The notes under the pieces: generated by a model
The model's input: the letters and a program-made list of their open reading frames with translations, nothing else
Told to the model about the DNA's origin: nothing
The model's database searches: none
Translations under genes and position numbers: made by a program
In this document: positions 7,960 to 16,463 of the stretch, piece by piece
Position numbering within the stretch: position 1 is the first letter of the stretch
Layout: each line of letters starts with the position of its first letter
Origin: DATFYM01 sp035315065
Lineage (GTDB): Bacteria; Acidobacteriota; Terriglobia; UBA7540
DNA length: 38,238 nucleotides
NCBI GenBank assembly: GCA_035315065.1
Contig: DATFYM010000242.1
Coordinates: 1 to 38,238 of the forward strand
Direction: 5' to 3'

Positions 7960-8176
7960 GGTATTGCTGCATTGACAGAATCAGAGGGGCAAAAGGAGTC
8001 ATGCCCGGAGCAAATGACAGAAGCGGTCATGATCAAGATGTTCTGAATCAGCAAGGCTGTCGCTCGCTAGGGAGTTGGGTGCCATCATCAAGGAGAGCAG
8101 CCCTTTCCCGCCGGGAGAGGGAGACGCGCGCGTGAGGGTCGGTCGAGAATCAGGCGTCGCAGAAGACAGCAGTAGC

Positions 8177-8809
8177 CTAGTCGACAAGATGATTCCGCAA
8201 GGCGTAATGCATCAGCTCGGCCGTGGTGGTCATATTCATTTTTTCCAGAATGCGCCCCCGATACGTGCTGATGGTGGTCACGCTCAAATGGAGGTCCTCA
8301 GCCACCTGGCTCACCGTTTTCCCGGAAGCCATCATGCGCAGGACCTCAAACTCCCGGTCCGAGAGGGTCTCGTGCACCGGCCGGCCCGCGTTTTCATTCA
8401 GGTCCAGCGCCAGCTTCTCTGCCAGGGCCGGGCTCACATAGCGGCCGCCGGCCAGCAGCTTGCGGATGGCCTTGATCAGTTCCTGCGCCGCGCTCTCTTT
8501 GTTCATGTAACCGGACGCTCCCGCTTTGAGCACCCGCTTGCCGTACTGGTCTTCAGGATGCATGCTCAAAACCAGCACCGGAAGCTTCGGCCGCACCCTC
8601 TTCAGGTCCGCGAGGACATCGACTCCGCTACGTCCGGGCATGGTGACGTCTAGAATCACCACGTCCCAGCCGTGGCCCTGGACTTGGGCAAGGGCCTGCT
8701 GTGCATTCTCCGCCTCGCCACAAACTGCGTCCTTAAACTCGCGCGTAAGGATCTCGATTAACCCTCGGCGCAGGATGGCGTGATCATCAGCGATCAGGAC
8801 CCTGATCAT
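8177..8809 (-). CDS. NarL/FixJ-type response regulator
   Basis: A 210-residue DNA-binding response regulator. The receiver domain (about 1-120) has Asp8, Asp9, phospho-acceptor Asp54 (VVILDVTMPGRSG), Ser82 (LVLSMH) and Lys104. The C-terminal LuxR-type helix-turn-helix (about 146-207) has the usual LSDREFEVLRMMASGKTVSQVAEDLHLS and VTTISTYRGRILEKM segments. Its ATG overlaps the stop codon of the kinase gene (ATGA, 4 bp), so the two should be translated together and work as a pair. A gap of about 470 bp with one copy of the duplicated region separates it from the next gene downstream. All key residues are intact, unlike the small receiver further down. Confidence 0.96.
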   Translation of the reverse strand: MIRVLIADDHAILRRGLIEILTREFKDAVCGEAENAQQALAQVQGHGWDVVILDVTMPGRSGVDVLADLKRVRPKLPVLVLSMHPEDQYGKRVLKAGASGYMNKESAAQELIKAIRKLLAGGRYVSPALAEKLALDLNENAGRPVHETLSDREFEVLRMMASGKTVSQVAEDLHLSVTTISTYRGRILEKMNMTTTAELMHYALRNHLVD

Positions 8810-11800
8810 GGCACTACCCCCGTTTTGCCCGATCCATCTGTGGGAATCCGGACCCTCACTGTCGTACCCTTCCCCGGAGCGCCAGAGATGGCAAGGTCTC
8901 CTCCGAGCAGCAAGGCTCGCTCCCGCATTCCGAGGATCCCCAGTGACCGGCCGCTGGAGAGTTGTTCCTCCGCCACGCCCTTTCCGTTATCGCGCACCTC
9001 CAGGGTCAAGTCGCCGTCTTCCCTGGCCATCCGCACGTCGACCTCGCTCGCGTCCGCGTGCCGCGCCACATTGGTCAGGGTCTCCTGGAAGATGCGGAAA
9101 ATCGCCGTGGCGCGCTCCGGGTCGATGGCGATATCCTCCCGGGGAAGGTCTAACCGGCATTTGGTGCCGGTTCGCGCCTCGAATTCTTCCCCTGCCCATT
9201 CGATGGTCGCCACCAGGCCCAGGTCGTCCAGGATTCCCGGCCGCAGCTCGGTAGAGATCCGGCGCACGGATTGAATGGTCTCATCCAGCAGTTTGAAGAT
9301 GGACGAAGTCCTTTTCGACGGTTGCTCGCGCTCGGCCGGCAACTCGCGGACCAGGGAGCTCAAATCGATCTTAATCGCGGTGAGGGCCTGGCCTAGTTGA
9401 TCGTGGATTTCGCGCGCTACTCTCTTCCTTTCCTCTTCCCGGACAATCTCTAGCCGCGCGGCGAGCGCCCGCAACTGTTCGAGAGAACGTTGCCGCTCCT
9501 CTTCCGCCCGCTTGCGCTCGGTGATGTCTTCTACCATGCCAACCGCGTACACCGGCCGTCCGTACCTGCCCTTAACCAACGAGACGGTCAACAGCCCCCA
9601 CAGCACACCGCCACCCTTCTTGACATAGCGCTTTTCGATCTCGTACTTATCGCGTTTCCCTGCTGCCAGCTCGCTGAACAGATCCCGGTCCAACTCCCGA
9701 TCGTCAGGGTGGGTAAGCGCGGTGAAGGCCGTGCGGCTCAATTCCTCCTCGCTATAGCCGAGCATCTGCCGGAGCGCCGGGTTTGACTTGATGGGATGCC
9801 CTTGCATATTTACCAAAGCCATGCCGACCCCGGCATTCTCGAAGGTGGCGCGGAAGCGCTCCTCGCTTTCGCGGAGAGCCGTCTCTGCCCGCCTTCGCTC
9901 GCTGATGTCCAAGGCGATGCCCGCCGTTCCCGTGATCTCTCCCTCGGCATTGAGCAGGGGCTCCACATGAACCGTGTAAGCGCGGCCCTCGATCACCAGT
10001 TCGTAGCTGAGCGACTCTCCCGCCAGAGCCAGTCGGTGGTCGGGGCGGTCCGGCTGGGGCCCGAGGCTTAACACATACGCGTCTACCGACTTCCCCACGA
10101 GCTGGTTCGATTTGACGCCCAGCGCGCGCAGACCGGCGCCCAAGTGCGACGTGAATCGCAATTCTCTGTCCGTGGACCAGACGACGGCAGGGAGTTGGGA
10201 GACCGCCAAGCGCAGCCGCGCCTCGCTTTCCCGCAGGGCTTCTTCGGCATGCTTGCGCTCGGTGATGTCCTCAACGATGGCTAGAGAAAACCGGGGAACA
10301 CTCTCCGTGCCGGGAACCAGGGAAACGTGCAGGTTTACCCAAAGCAGGCTGTCATCCTTGCGCCGGTAACGCTTCTCCAGCGCGAAGGACTGCCGCCTTC
10401 CCTCCAGAAGCTCCGACAGAAGCTGCCGGTTGGTTTCACGATCGTCTTCGTACGTAAGACCCATAAACGTCAACGCTCGGAGTTCTTCTTCCGGGTAACC
10501 CACCATTTTCTGAAAAGCTACGTTCGCGGCCTGGAATCGGGTACTGATGCAGTCCGTCAGAGCTATGCCCACAGCGGAATTCTCGAAAACCGCCCGCCAG
10601 CGCTGCTCGCTCCTGCGCAACTCCTCTTCCGCCCGCTTGAGTTCGGTGAGGTCTCGCGTCATGCCCCAGACGCGCACTAGCATTCCGTTCTCGACAATCG
10701 GGACCTCCGTCCTGAGCAGATGCTTGAAGTTGCCCGTCTTGTCGCGACCCCGAAGCTCGACGGTCCGGCTTTGCCATCCGCCGCGCGCCGCCGCTCGAAA
10801 CGTCGCCATCCTTTCCTCATCCGAAGCGGGAACCAGCTCACCAAGCCGTCTGCCTACCAAGTCTTTTGCGGCGGAGAAGCCCATGTCGCGCGCCAGGACT
10901 TCGTTGCACTCCGCAAAGTTGCCGTATTGCAAAAGCCTCCTCACCGCCTCTTCGATTGGCAGGTTGATGGGAATGGGCTGTTCCAACTCCACGCGCCACA
11001 CGCCTTCATTGCTGTGCTCAATGAAATCCCGGTAGCGTTGCTCGCTATCCCTTAGGGCCTGCTCGGTGCGCTTGCGTTCGGTAATGTCCTGGACCATGCC
11101 CAGACCGTAGAGCGGGCTTCCATCGGCGGCTCGAACCATCGCGGCCGCAAGGTCCGTCCAGATCACCTCCCCGTCCTTGCGGATCACCCGCTTCTCGAGC
11201 CGGAAGCCTGGAATGTCTCCTCTTAAGGCTCGCTCGGTAAGTTCCAGGTGTCGCGCCACGTCGTCGGGGTGGGTGAAGTCCGAAACCTTGAGCAGACGCA
11301 ACTCTTCTTCCGTGTAGCCGTACATGGCGCAAAGCGTGGCGTTAGCTCGGAGCAGGCTCCCGTCCGGCCCGACGATGGTCATTCCGAGCGGCCCTTCCTC
11401 AAAGACCTTGCGGAAACGTTCCTCGCGGTCTCGCAGAGCGAACTCGGCCGTCATGCGCTCGGTGATGTCGCTGACCACACCGTCGATGCGGGTGCTTCCG
11501 CCCTCGCGTCGCACCCGCACGCTGTCGCGGACCCAGCGAACGGTTCCGTCCGGAAGGATAATGCGGTATTCCTGGGCCGGCGGCGGTGGTTGGCCGGCTC
11601 GGACTACCTCGAACGCTGTCTGGAGCCGAGGCCGATCGTCCGGATGGATCGTGCTGAGCCACCGTTCCGGACCCGGCAGGTAAAACTCGGGTGGCCGGCC
11701 GGTGATCTTTTCCACCACCGGCGAGTAGTAGCGGTAGGTGGAATGGCCTTGGCCGTCGATCTCCGCGCTCCATAAGTAGTCGGGGATGGAAGCCAGCACA

Positions 11801-13236
11801 CTCTCCAGTTCCTCTTGGCTGCGTTTCAACTCTTCCTGGGTCCGCTTGCGTTCGGTAACGTCGCGTGCGGCCGCGTAGACTAGGTTGCCGGCGGGCGCCG
11901 AGCGCCATTCCAGCCAGCGGTACTCGCCGTCTTTGCGGCGATACCGGTTGATGAAATCGACCACGTTCCGCTGGCCGGCCAGCACGGCCGTGGCTTGCCG
12001 GGTAGCCTCCACGTCGTCGGGGTGGACGAAGTCAAAGAAGCGCTTGGCCCTGAGTTCGTCGCGGCTGTAACCGAGGGTTGATTCCCAGGCCGGATTCAAG
12101 CGCAAGAAGTAGCCGTCGGTGGTGGCGATACACAGCAGATCGAGGGAAACGTTGAAGAAACTGTCCAGTTCCTCCGACTTTTGCCGCAGTGCCGCCTCCG
12201 CCTCGCGGCGTTCGCTCACCACGGCGCCCACGCAAAGGCCGGTCAAAGCCAGGGCCAGCCCCATCAGTTGCCGTCGCGTCCAGCCCTCCGGATCGGGATG
12301 AGCGGTATGGGCCGCGACGATCACGATCAGGTTGATCGCCAATACCCCCAAAACCGCCGAGCGGAGTCCATGGCGGACGGCCATCCAGATGAACGGGAAG
12401 AAGAGCAAGTAAAAAGGCTGGTAGGGGACTGTCGCCTTGAAGCCGAACACCAACCACAAGGCGATCACGATGCTTGCCAACTCGGCGATTCGCTCCAGTG
12501 CTTCCGACCGCGTCAGCCGGCGGCCTGTGCCGGTGCCGGAGGGCTTGATGGACCTTTCGCCCCGGAGGAATTCGCCCACCCGAGGAGCGACAAACAGCAA
12601 CAGAAACGGCGTCAAGGAGGTGATCGAAATCGAATCGCCCACCCACCAATTGAACGTCGCTTTCCAGAAGTCCTGGCGCGACACCAGGCCGTCGGCCCAA
12701 TAGGTTAGGACGCTGAAAAGGGCCTGCGGAAAATTGACGGCCACCAGAAACAGGGCTAGCCCGCCGACATCCCGCAAGCGCCGCAAGCCCAAATCGAGAT
12801 GCCACACGCGACGCAGCCAGACCGCCCCCGCCGCGTAGTACACCGACACAGCAATGTCCCGCGGCAGGCCGGCCAAGGAGAGCATGGGCCGGTGGCTGAG
12901 CGCGGCAACCGTTACGCCGGAGACGATGACGATGGGCAGATACCGCATGCCCCCGCAGAGAAGAATGGCCACGCTCAGACCCGCGGGCAAATACCAAGCC
13001 GGAGCGCCCGTCCACAGTCTGATCTCGATTGAGGCCCGATCCAGCAGGATGTAGACGGCCAAGAAAACCAGTTGAACCGCGAGCTCCCGATAAAAGGATC
13101 CGCGGCACCAGAAGGATGGACCCTCCAAGCCGGCTTTAGGCACCGCATCCGGTCCCGCAGATTCCTTGGTCTTGGAATCGTCCATAACCGTGTCGGTCTC
13201 CACAGCCGGATCGGGCGCGAACGGAGTGCCACTCAT
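8806..13236 (-). CDS. MASE1 multi-PAS sensor histidine kinase, NarX family
   Basis: A very large sensor of about 1476 residues. An N-terminal MASE1-type membrane domain (about 45-340, at least eight hydrophobic segments) is followed by seven PAS/PAC units near 360-470, 480-600, 610-728, 740-872, 885-1000, 1012-1118 and 1130-1246. Most end in a D-I-T-E-R-K-type linker. The HisKA_3 dimerisation domain carries the phospho-accepting His in REIHDQLGQ (about 1278). The HATPase domain shows the N box FQETLTNVARHA, DNGKG and LGILGMRERA. It should phosphorylate the NarL-type regulator whose start it overlaps. ATG 13236 has GGAAGGGCGAG just upstream and is preferred to the frame start at 13251. The signals sensed are unknown, and no haem or flavin ligand is evident by eye. 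Confidence 0.95.
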   Translation of the reverse strand: MSGTPFAPDPAVETDTVMDDSKTKESAGPDAVPKAGLEGPSFWCRGSFYRELAVQLVFLAVYILLDRASIEIRLWTGAPAWYLPAGLSVAILLCGGMRYLPIVIVSGVTVAALSHRPMLSLAGLPRDIAVSVYYAAGAVWLRRVWHLDLGLRRLRDVGGLALFLVAVNFPQALFSVLTYWADGLVSRQDFWKATFNWWVGDSISITSLTPFLLLFVAPRVGEFLRGERSIKPSGTGTGRRLTRSEALERIAELASIVIALWLVFGFKATVPYQPFYLLFFPFIWMAVRHGLRSAVLGVLAINLIVIVAAHTAHPDPEGWTRRQLMGLALALTGLCVGAVVSERREAEAALRQKSEELDSFFNVSLDLLCIATTDGYFLRLNPAWESTLGYSRDELRAKRFFDFVHPDDVEATRQATAVLAGQRNVVDFINRYRRKDGEYRWLEWRSAPAGNLVYAAARDVTERKRTQEELKRSQEELESVLASIPDYLWSAEIDGQGHSTYRYYSPVVEKITGRPPEFYLPGPERWLSTIHPDDRPRLQTAFEVVRAGQPPPPAQEYRIILPDGTVRWVRDSVRVRREGGSTRIDGVVSDITERMTAEFALRDREERFRKVFEEGPLGMTIVGPDGSLLRANATLCAMYGYTEEELRLLKVSDFTHPDDVARHLELTERALRGDIPGFRLEKRVIRKDGEVIWTDLAAAMVRAADGSPLYGLGMVQDITERKRTEQALRDSEQRYRDFIEHSNEGVWRVELEQPIPINLPIEEAVRRLLQYGNFAECNEVLARDMGFSAAKDLVGRRLGELVPASDEERMATFRAAARGGWQSRTVELRGRDKTGNFKHLLRTEVPIVENGMLVRVWGMTRDLTELKRAEEELRRSEQRWRAVFENSAVGIALTDCISTRFQAANVAFQKMVGYPEEELRALTFMGLTYEDDRETNRQLLSELLEGRRQSFALEKRYRRKDDSLLWVNLHVSLVPGTESVPRFSLAIVEDITERKHAEEALRESEARLRLAVSQLPAVVWSTDRELRFTSHLGAGLRALGVKSNQLVGKSVDAYVLSLGPQPDRPDHRLALAGESLSYELVIEGRAYTVHVEPLLNAEGEITGTAGIALDISERRRAETALRESEERFRATFENAGVGMALVNMQGHPIKSNPALRQMLGYSEEELSRTAFTALTHPDDRELDRDLFSELAAGKRDKYEIEKRYVKKGGGVLWGLLTVSLVKGRYGRPVYAVGMVEDITERKRAEEERQRSLEQLRALAARLEIVREEERKRVAREIHDQLGQALTAIKIDLSSLVRELPAEREQPSKRTSSIFKLLDETIQSVRRISTELRPGILDDLGLVATIEWAGEEFEARTGTKCRLDLPREDIAIDPERATAIFRIFQETLTNVARHADASEVDVRMAREDGDLTLEVRDNGKGVAEEQLSSGRSLGILGMRERALLLGGDLAISGAPGKGTTVRVRIPTDGSGKTGVVP

Positions 13237-13251
13237 GCTCGCCCTTCCCAT

Positions 13252-13338
13252 TCCGACTTTTCACCGACCACCAGGTCTCGACTCGCGACACCCTGGTTGC
13301 TGTACCTGGTTAACTAATTCGATGTTACACCAGACTAA
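13252..13338. other. Leader region of the kinase gene
   Basis: This short stretch between the kinase start and the MITE-like element holds no open frame of note. A promoter for the kinase may lie here or within the inverted-repeat element, but no convincing -35/-10 pair was recognised. Confidence 0.3.
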
Positions 13339-13485
13339 TGTAGTGCGTCCAACACTTCTTTACATTTGACGGCCTCCGTCGGGAGGTCGTGGCCAATGAG
13401 ATACGCACTAAACGCGCGGGTTTTGTTCAATACGAGACAATCCTCGACCGCCAAAAATATGTAAACCTAAGTGTGGCGCACTACA
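13339..13485. mobile_element. MITE-like inverted-repeat element (147 bp)
   Basis: The element begins TGTAGTGCG and ends CGCACTACA. The inverted similarity continues imperfectly for about 27 bp on each side, to ACTTCTTTACAT and ATGTAAACCTAAGT. Inside is a small hairpin, CCTCC-GTCG-GGAGG. There is no coding capacity. CTA occurs near both flanks and could be a short target duplication, but this is weak. It lies upstream of the kinase gene and directly next to the tail of the repeated hypothetical-gene unit. Confidence 0.6.
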
Positions 13486-13489
13486 CTAG

Positions 13490-13810
13490 AGCCAGGGGAT
13501 AGAATTTAGGGTACAGAGGACAGAATGAAGATTGAGACATCGGGTTATTGACCGATTGAGCCGTAAATCCATTGAAACAACCTCCGCTACGCCCAACACT
13601 GATTCAGGGGACAGGAAACAGGGGACAGGGTACAGGATCAAGACGCCCGCCTTCTGCGTTCCAGTCTCTCTCACCGCACTGACTCCTCGCTCCTGACTCC
13701 TGATTTCGAGTCATCCAGGCTGCTCGGAAGATGGGTCGCCCTGTCGACTGCAGAGCGCTTTCTCTTCCCTATTCCCTATTCCCTCTTCCCTGTAACCTGT
13801 ACCCCTCCCC
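13490..13810. repeat. Tail of the repeated unit with heptamer tracts
   Basis: This non-coding stretch follows the stop of the frameshifted gene. It holds 7-bp-period tracts (GGGGACA/GGAAACA near 13607-13640, TGACTCC/TCGCTCC near 13680-13705, CCCTATT/CCCTCTT near 13768-13805). It also holds a word shared with 29.3 kb: on the minus strand, AATCAGTGTTGGGCGTAGCG, then GGAGGTTGTTTCAATG, and later AATAACCCGATG. Positions 13494-13712 match 29193-29390 in inverted orientation. No gene is seen. Confidence 0.75.
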
Positions 13811-15582
13811 TTACAACCGGATCACCGCCCGGATCACGTGGGGACCGCCCGCGTATTTCTCCCGAATTCTCGCTCCCACCGCCGCCGCCCGGAACAACAC
13901 GGGCGGCTCGTATTTCGGGTCGGGCTTCACCGGAGTGAACCCGCGGCGCTGTTGGTAGTGCCAGACCAGGAAATTGTAGAGCACCCGCTTCAGCCTCTCG
14001 ATGAAAGCACCCGCCTTGGTCAGGGGGATGATGTCGCCCGCGAACACCGCCAGCAGCAACGCCACCAGCGCCCGCCACTGCCAGTGCGGGGCGCGGTCCT
14101 CCGGCCCGGGCTCCCACCACGGCGAGGGCGGAGGGCCCGGCGGTTGCTTGGGGTCCCACGTCTCCACTCCTTGCGGCCCGCTCGCCCGCTCCAGAGTCGC
14201 GTCCAGTTCCTGAGCCTCGCTGTCTCGCCAGTTGCGGAACAGCACCAGTCGCTCCCACAGCGTGGCAGCCACGCTGGGAATTGTCGATTGTCGATTGCCA
14301 ATTGTCGATTGAAAAGCATCCGCCCCTGGCTCGCCGGTGGGCTTTGCCGGCGCAGGTGTCGAACTGGGCGGTGAAGGTTCGGTTGTGTCGGTCTTACAAT
14401 CGACAATCGGCAATCGGCAATCGGTAATTCCGAAGGCTCGCGCCAGCAGCCGCTCGAGACCCTCCTGGTCCAGCGTATCGTCGTACCCCATCGCCCGCAG
14501 CAGTTGATGGCGGAGAAACTTCTCCTCGTCGCTCATTTGCCTCGCCGGGTCGCCGAACCCCGTCACCTTGGCTCGCCACTCCCTCGCCGGCTTCAGCTCC
14601 TTCGCTCCTGCCGCCTCCCGCGCGGCCGCCTTCCGCGCCTTGCCCGGCTCCAGAAACGGGTTGCCCAGGGCGAAGTCCGGGAGATGCTCGAAATCCGGCA
14701 GACTCGCATCCTCGGCGGTGAAATAATGGAACGACGATGGCGCTCCCATGCGGTGCGAGAGAAAGGCCCGGAACAACTGCTCCAACCGCTCCCGCAGCCG
14801 CCTCCGCTCCTCAAAGAGCCCGGCGAAGTCGGCGAGGTCTACCAACAACCGCTGCGCCATCCGGACGGCCTCCTCCGGCTCCGGCTTCTGGCCCGCCTGG
14901 CGGCGGGCGATGGCCAGCAGCAGGCGATACTGCACCGCCCGCATCTCCCAGCGGCTGCGCACCCCAAAGGACCGCAGCAGCCGCCAGGCGGCGTCCGCCA
15001 TGCCGCGCACGAACCGCGATTCCTCCCGATCGCGCGGGGGAAGGCGCGTTGGAAGCGCTCGCGGTGTGCCTCCAATTTCGCCTTGTCCTCGCCCGCCAGC
15101 GCCAGGCTGTGCTCCAGGTGACGGCAGTGGAGTCCGTTGTAAAGGTGGCTCGGGGAACGCTGGCCCGGCGCTCCTAGTTTCAAATGCGCCAGGCAGAGGT
15201 TGGCGTACCAGGCCAGTTGCCGCCTCGGAGTGAACCGGTTGCGCTTCTCGGGAGGAGCGGCGTTGGCCTTTTCGAGCGCCTTCATTGAGGCTGCGCGGCG
15301 GGCCGGGGTGAAGACGTAGGCCTTGCGGGCCTGCTTCAGGTTGGCAGGGGACGCAGCGCGGACTTTGTCGCTGGTGCGGTACTTGCGCTTCGGCTTCTTG
15401 GGGCTTGTTGACGGTTCCGTGGCCCCCGCGTCGGCCTGGTCGCCGCCGTCGTGTGGCTCCTTCGCTGTGGTCAGGACCGGGCCTTGGTCGTCTCGCGACG
15501 GCGGGGCGGCCTGGGGTTCTTGCGTCTCAGGATTCAATATTTCGGATTCCGGATTCAAGCCCATAGCCGAACTAGCCTTCAT
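13811..15582 (-). pseudogene. Hypothetical gene of a repeated family, split by a frameshift
   Basis: Two adjacent frames form one gene. The 5' frame from ATG 15582 encodes a basic, Ala/Lys-rich N-terminus, then SPANLKQARKA, PRRQLAWYANLCLAHL, LYNGLHCRHLEHSLALAGED and HRERFQRAF. The 3' frame continues with EESRFVRGMADAAWRLLRSFG and runs to 13811. They join near 15036-15040, where a run of five G on the plus strand would keep one frame if it were six. The body resembles a dispersed hypothetical family of soil bacteria with HLEHSL and RGMAEALWR-type motifs and no known function. A family A foldback repeat lies inside it in frame (14277-14431). The upstream region has TTGACA and TATGAT-like words also kept in the truncated relative at 29 kb. 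It may be a true pseudogene, a sequencing error or a frameshifting gene. Confidence 0.65.
14277..14431. repeat. Foldback heptamer repeat inside a coding gene, family A copy 2
   Basis: Two arms of about 39 bp, each made of CGATTGC/CGATTGT-type heptamers and ending in GGAATT, lie in inverted orientation around a loop of about 77 bp. On the coding strand the arms translate as ITDCRLPIVDCK and FQSTIGNRQSTIP, and the loop as a Pro/Thr/Ser-rich linker. The frame stays open through the whole repeat. Confidence 0.85.
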
Positions 15583-15630
15583 GCTCACTAACCTACGCTC
15601 GTGATGCAGGTGTACTAATCGAACCGACAC

Positions 15631-15700
15631 ATCTACGACAGATCTGCGCCCTACGCTATCATAATATATGTGTAGCTGTCAAGATCAGAGCTATACATTA
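15631..15700 (-). promoter_or_regulatory. Conserved upstream region of the repeated unit
   Basis: On the minus strand, TATAGCT, then CTTGACAGCTA, then TATGATAGCGTAG occur in this order. The truncated relative keeps TATAGCT, CTTGGCAACTA and TATGATAGCGTAG at 28.96-29.01 kb. Conservation across the two copies suggests a promoter, although the distance from TTGACA to TATGAT (13 bp) is too short for a standard housekeeping promoter. GATAGC, at 16 bp spacing, is the other candidate -10. Confidence 0.45.
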
Positions 15701-15814
15701 GGGTATCGGCGAAAGGGGTAGCGACAGAGAGCAGGGAGCGCCCCGCTCCCGCGAAGGAGGTTCCAAGCGCAAGCGGAACGTGAGGAGCCCGCGCTACACC
15801 CGTGGACTGGCCGG

Positions 15815-15850
15815 GCCTTACTGAGGACTGAAAACTGACGACCGAAGACT
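15815..15850. repeat. ACTGAGG-type heptamer tract
   Basis: A short degenerate tract of 7-bp units (ACTGAGG ACTGAAA ACTGACG ACCGAAG ACT) lies against the stop codon of the permease remnant. It is another member of the 7-bp-period intergenic repeats. Confidence 0.6.
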
Positions 15851-16285
15851 CTACTCATACCGCAGCGCCACCATAGGGTCGACTTTGGTCGCCCCGCGGG
15901 CCGGAATATAGCTCGCGATCACGGCGACAGTGGTCAGGATGACCGACACCACCGCGAGGGTGACCAAGTCGTTCGATGGAACCCGGAAGAGCAAGCTCGA
16001 CATCACGCGAGTGACTCCGAACGACGCCACCAGTCCCACTGCCAACTCCGCCGCAACCACCAGCATGGCCTCCGTGAGCATGATCCGTAGCACGTCGCGC
16101 CGCCCCGCTCCGAGCGCCATGCGGATGCCAATCTCGTGGGTGCGCTGGGTCACCGTGTAAGACACAATGGCGTACGGACCCACGCAAGCCGTCAGCAGCG
16201 CGGTGCCGGCAAAGATCCCCAGAAGCAGAAGGCAGAGCCGCGCCGGACCCAAGGTCACCTCTGCCAGCCCTTGGAGGGTCTCGAC
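15851..16285 (-). pseudogene. C-terminal remnant of an ADOP/MacB-type ABC permease
   Basis: Only the last 145 residues or so of a protein normally near 800 residues remain. They form one FtsX-like permease domain: a membrane segment LLLLGIFAGTALLTACVG, then SYTVTQRTHEIGIRMALGAGRRDVLRIML, two more membrane segments, and the ending PARGATKVDPMVALRYE. This C-terminal signature is typical of acidobacterial duplicated orphan permeases. The homology begins abruptly near 16285 and no upstream permease sequence follows, so the gene has lost its 5' part. A PadR regulator, the usual partner of this family, lies 2 kb away on the other strand. Confidence 0.85.
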
Positions 16286-16463
16286 ATCAGCCCTGTGGCA
16301 TGTCAACAGGAAACTTTGGCCTGCCCCTGATCGTATCCTTACCTCCGCGCCCGGACAACCTTTCCTCCCTCAATACCATCTGGCTTGTCAGTTCCCGAGC
16401 CAGGGGTTATGGTTAGACGCGGGTCTCCTGATGGCGAGGCGGTGAAGCGTCGGAGGTGTATCG

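Noticed and set aside
13600..13810. CRISPR-like array in the repeat-rich gap
   Set aside because: The units are 7 bp, degenerate and without spacers. No cas gene is in the window.
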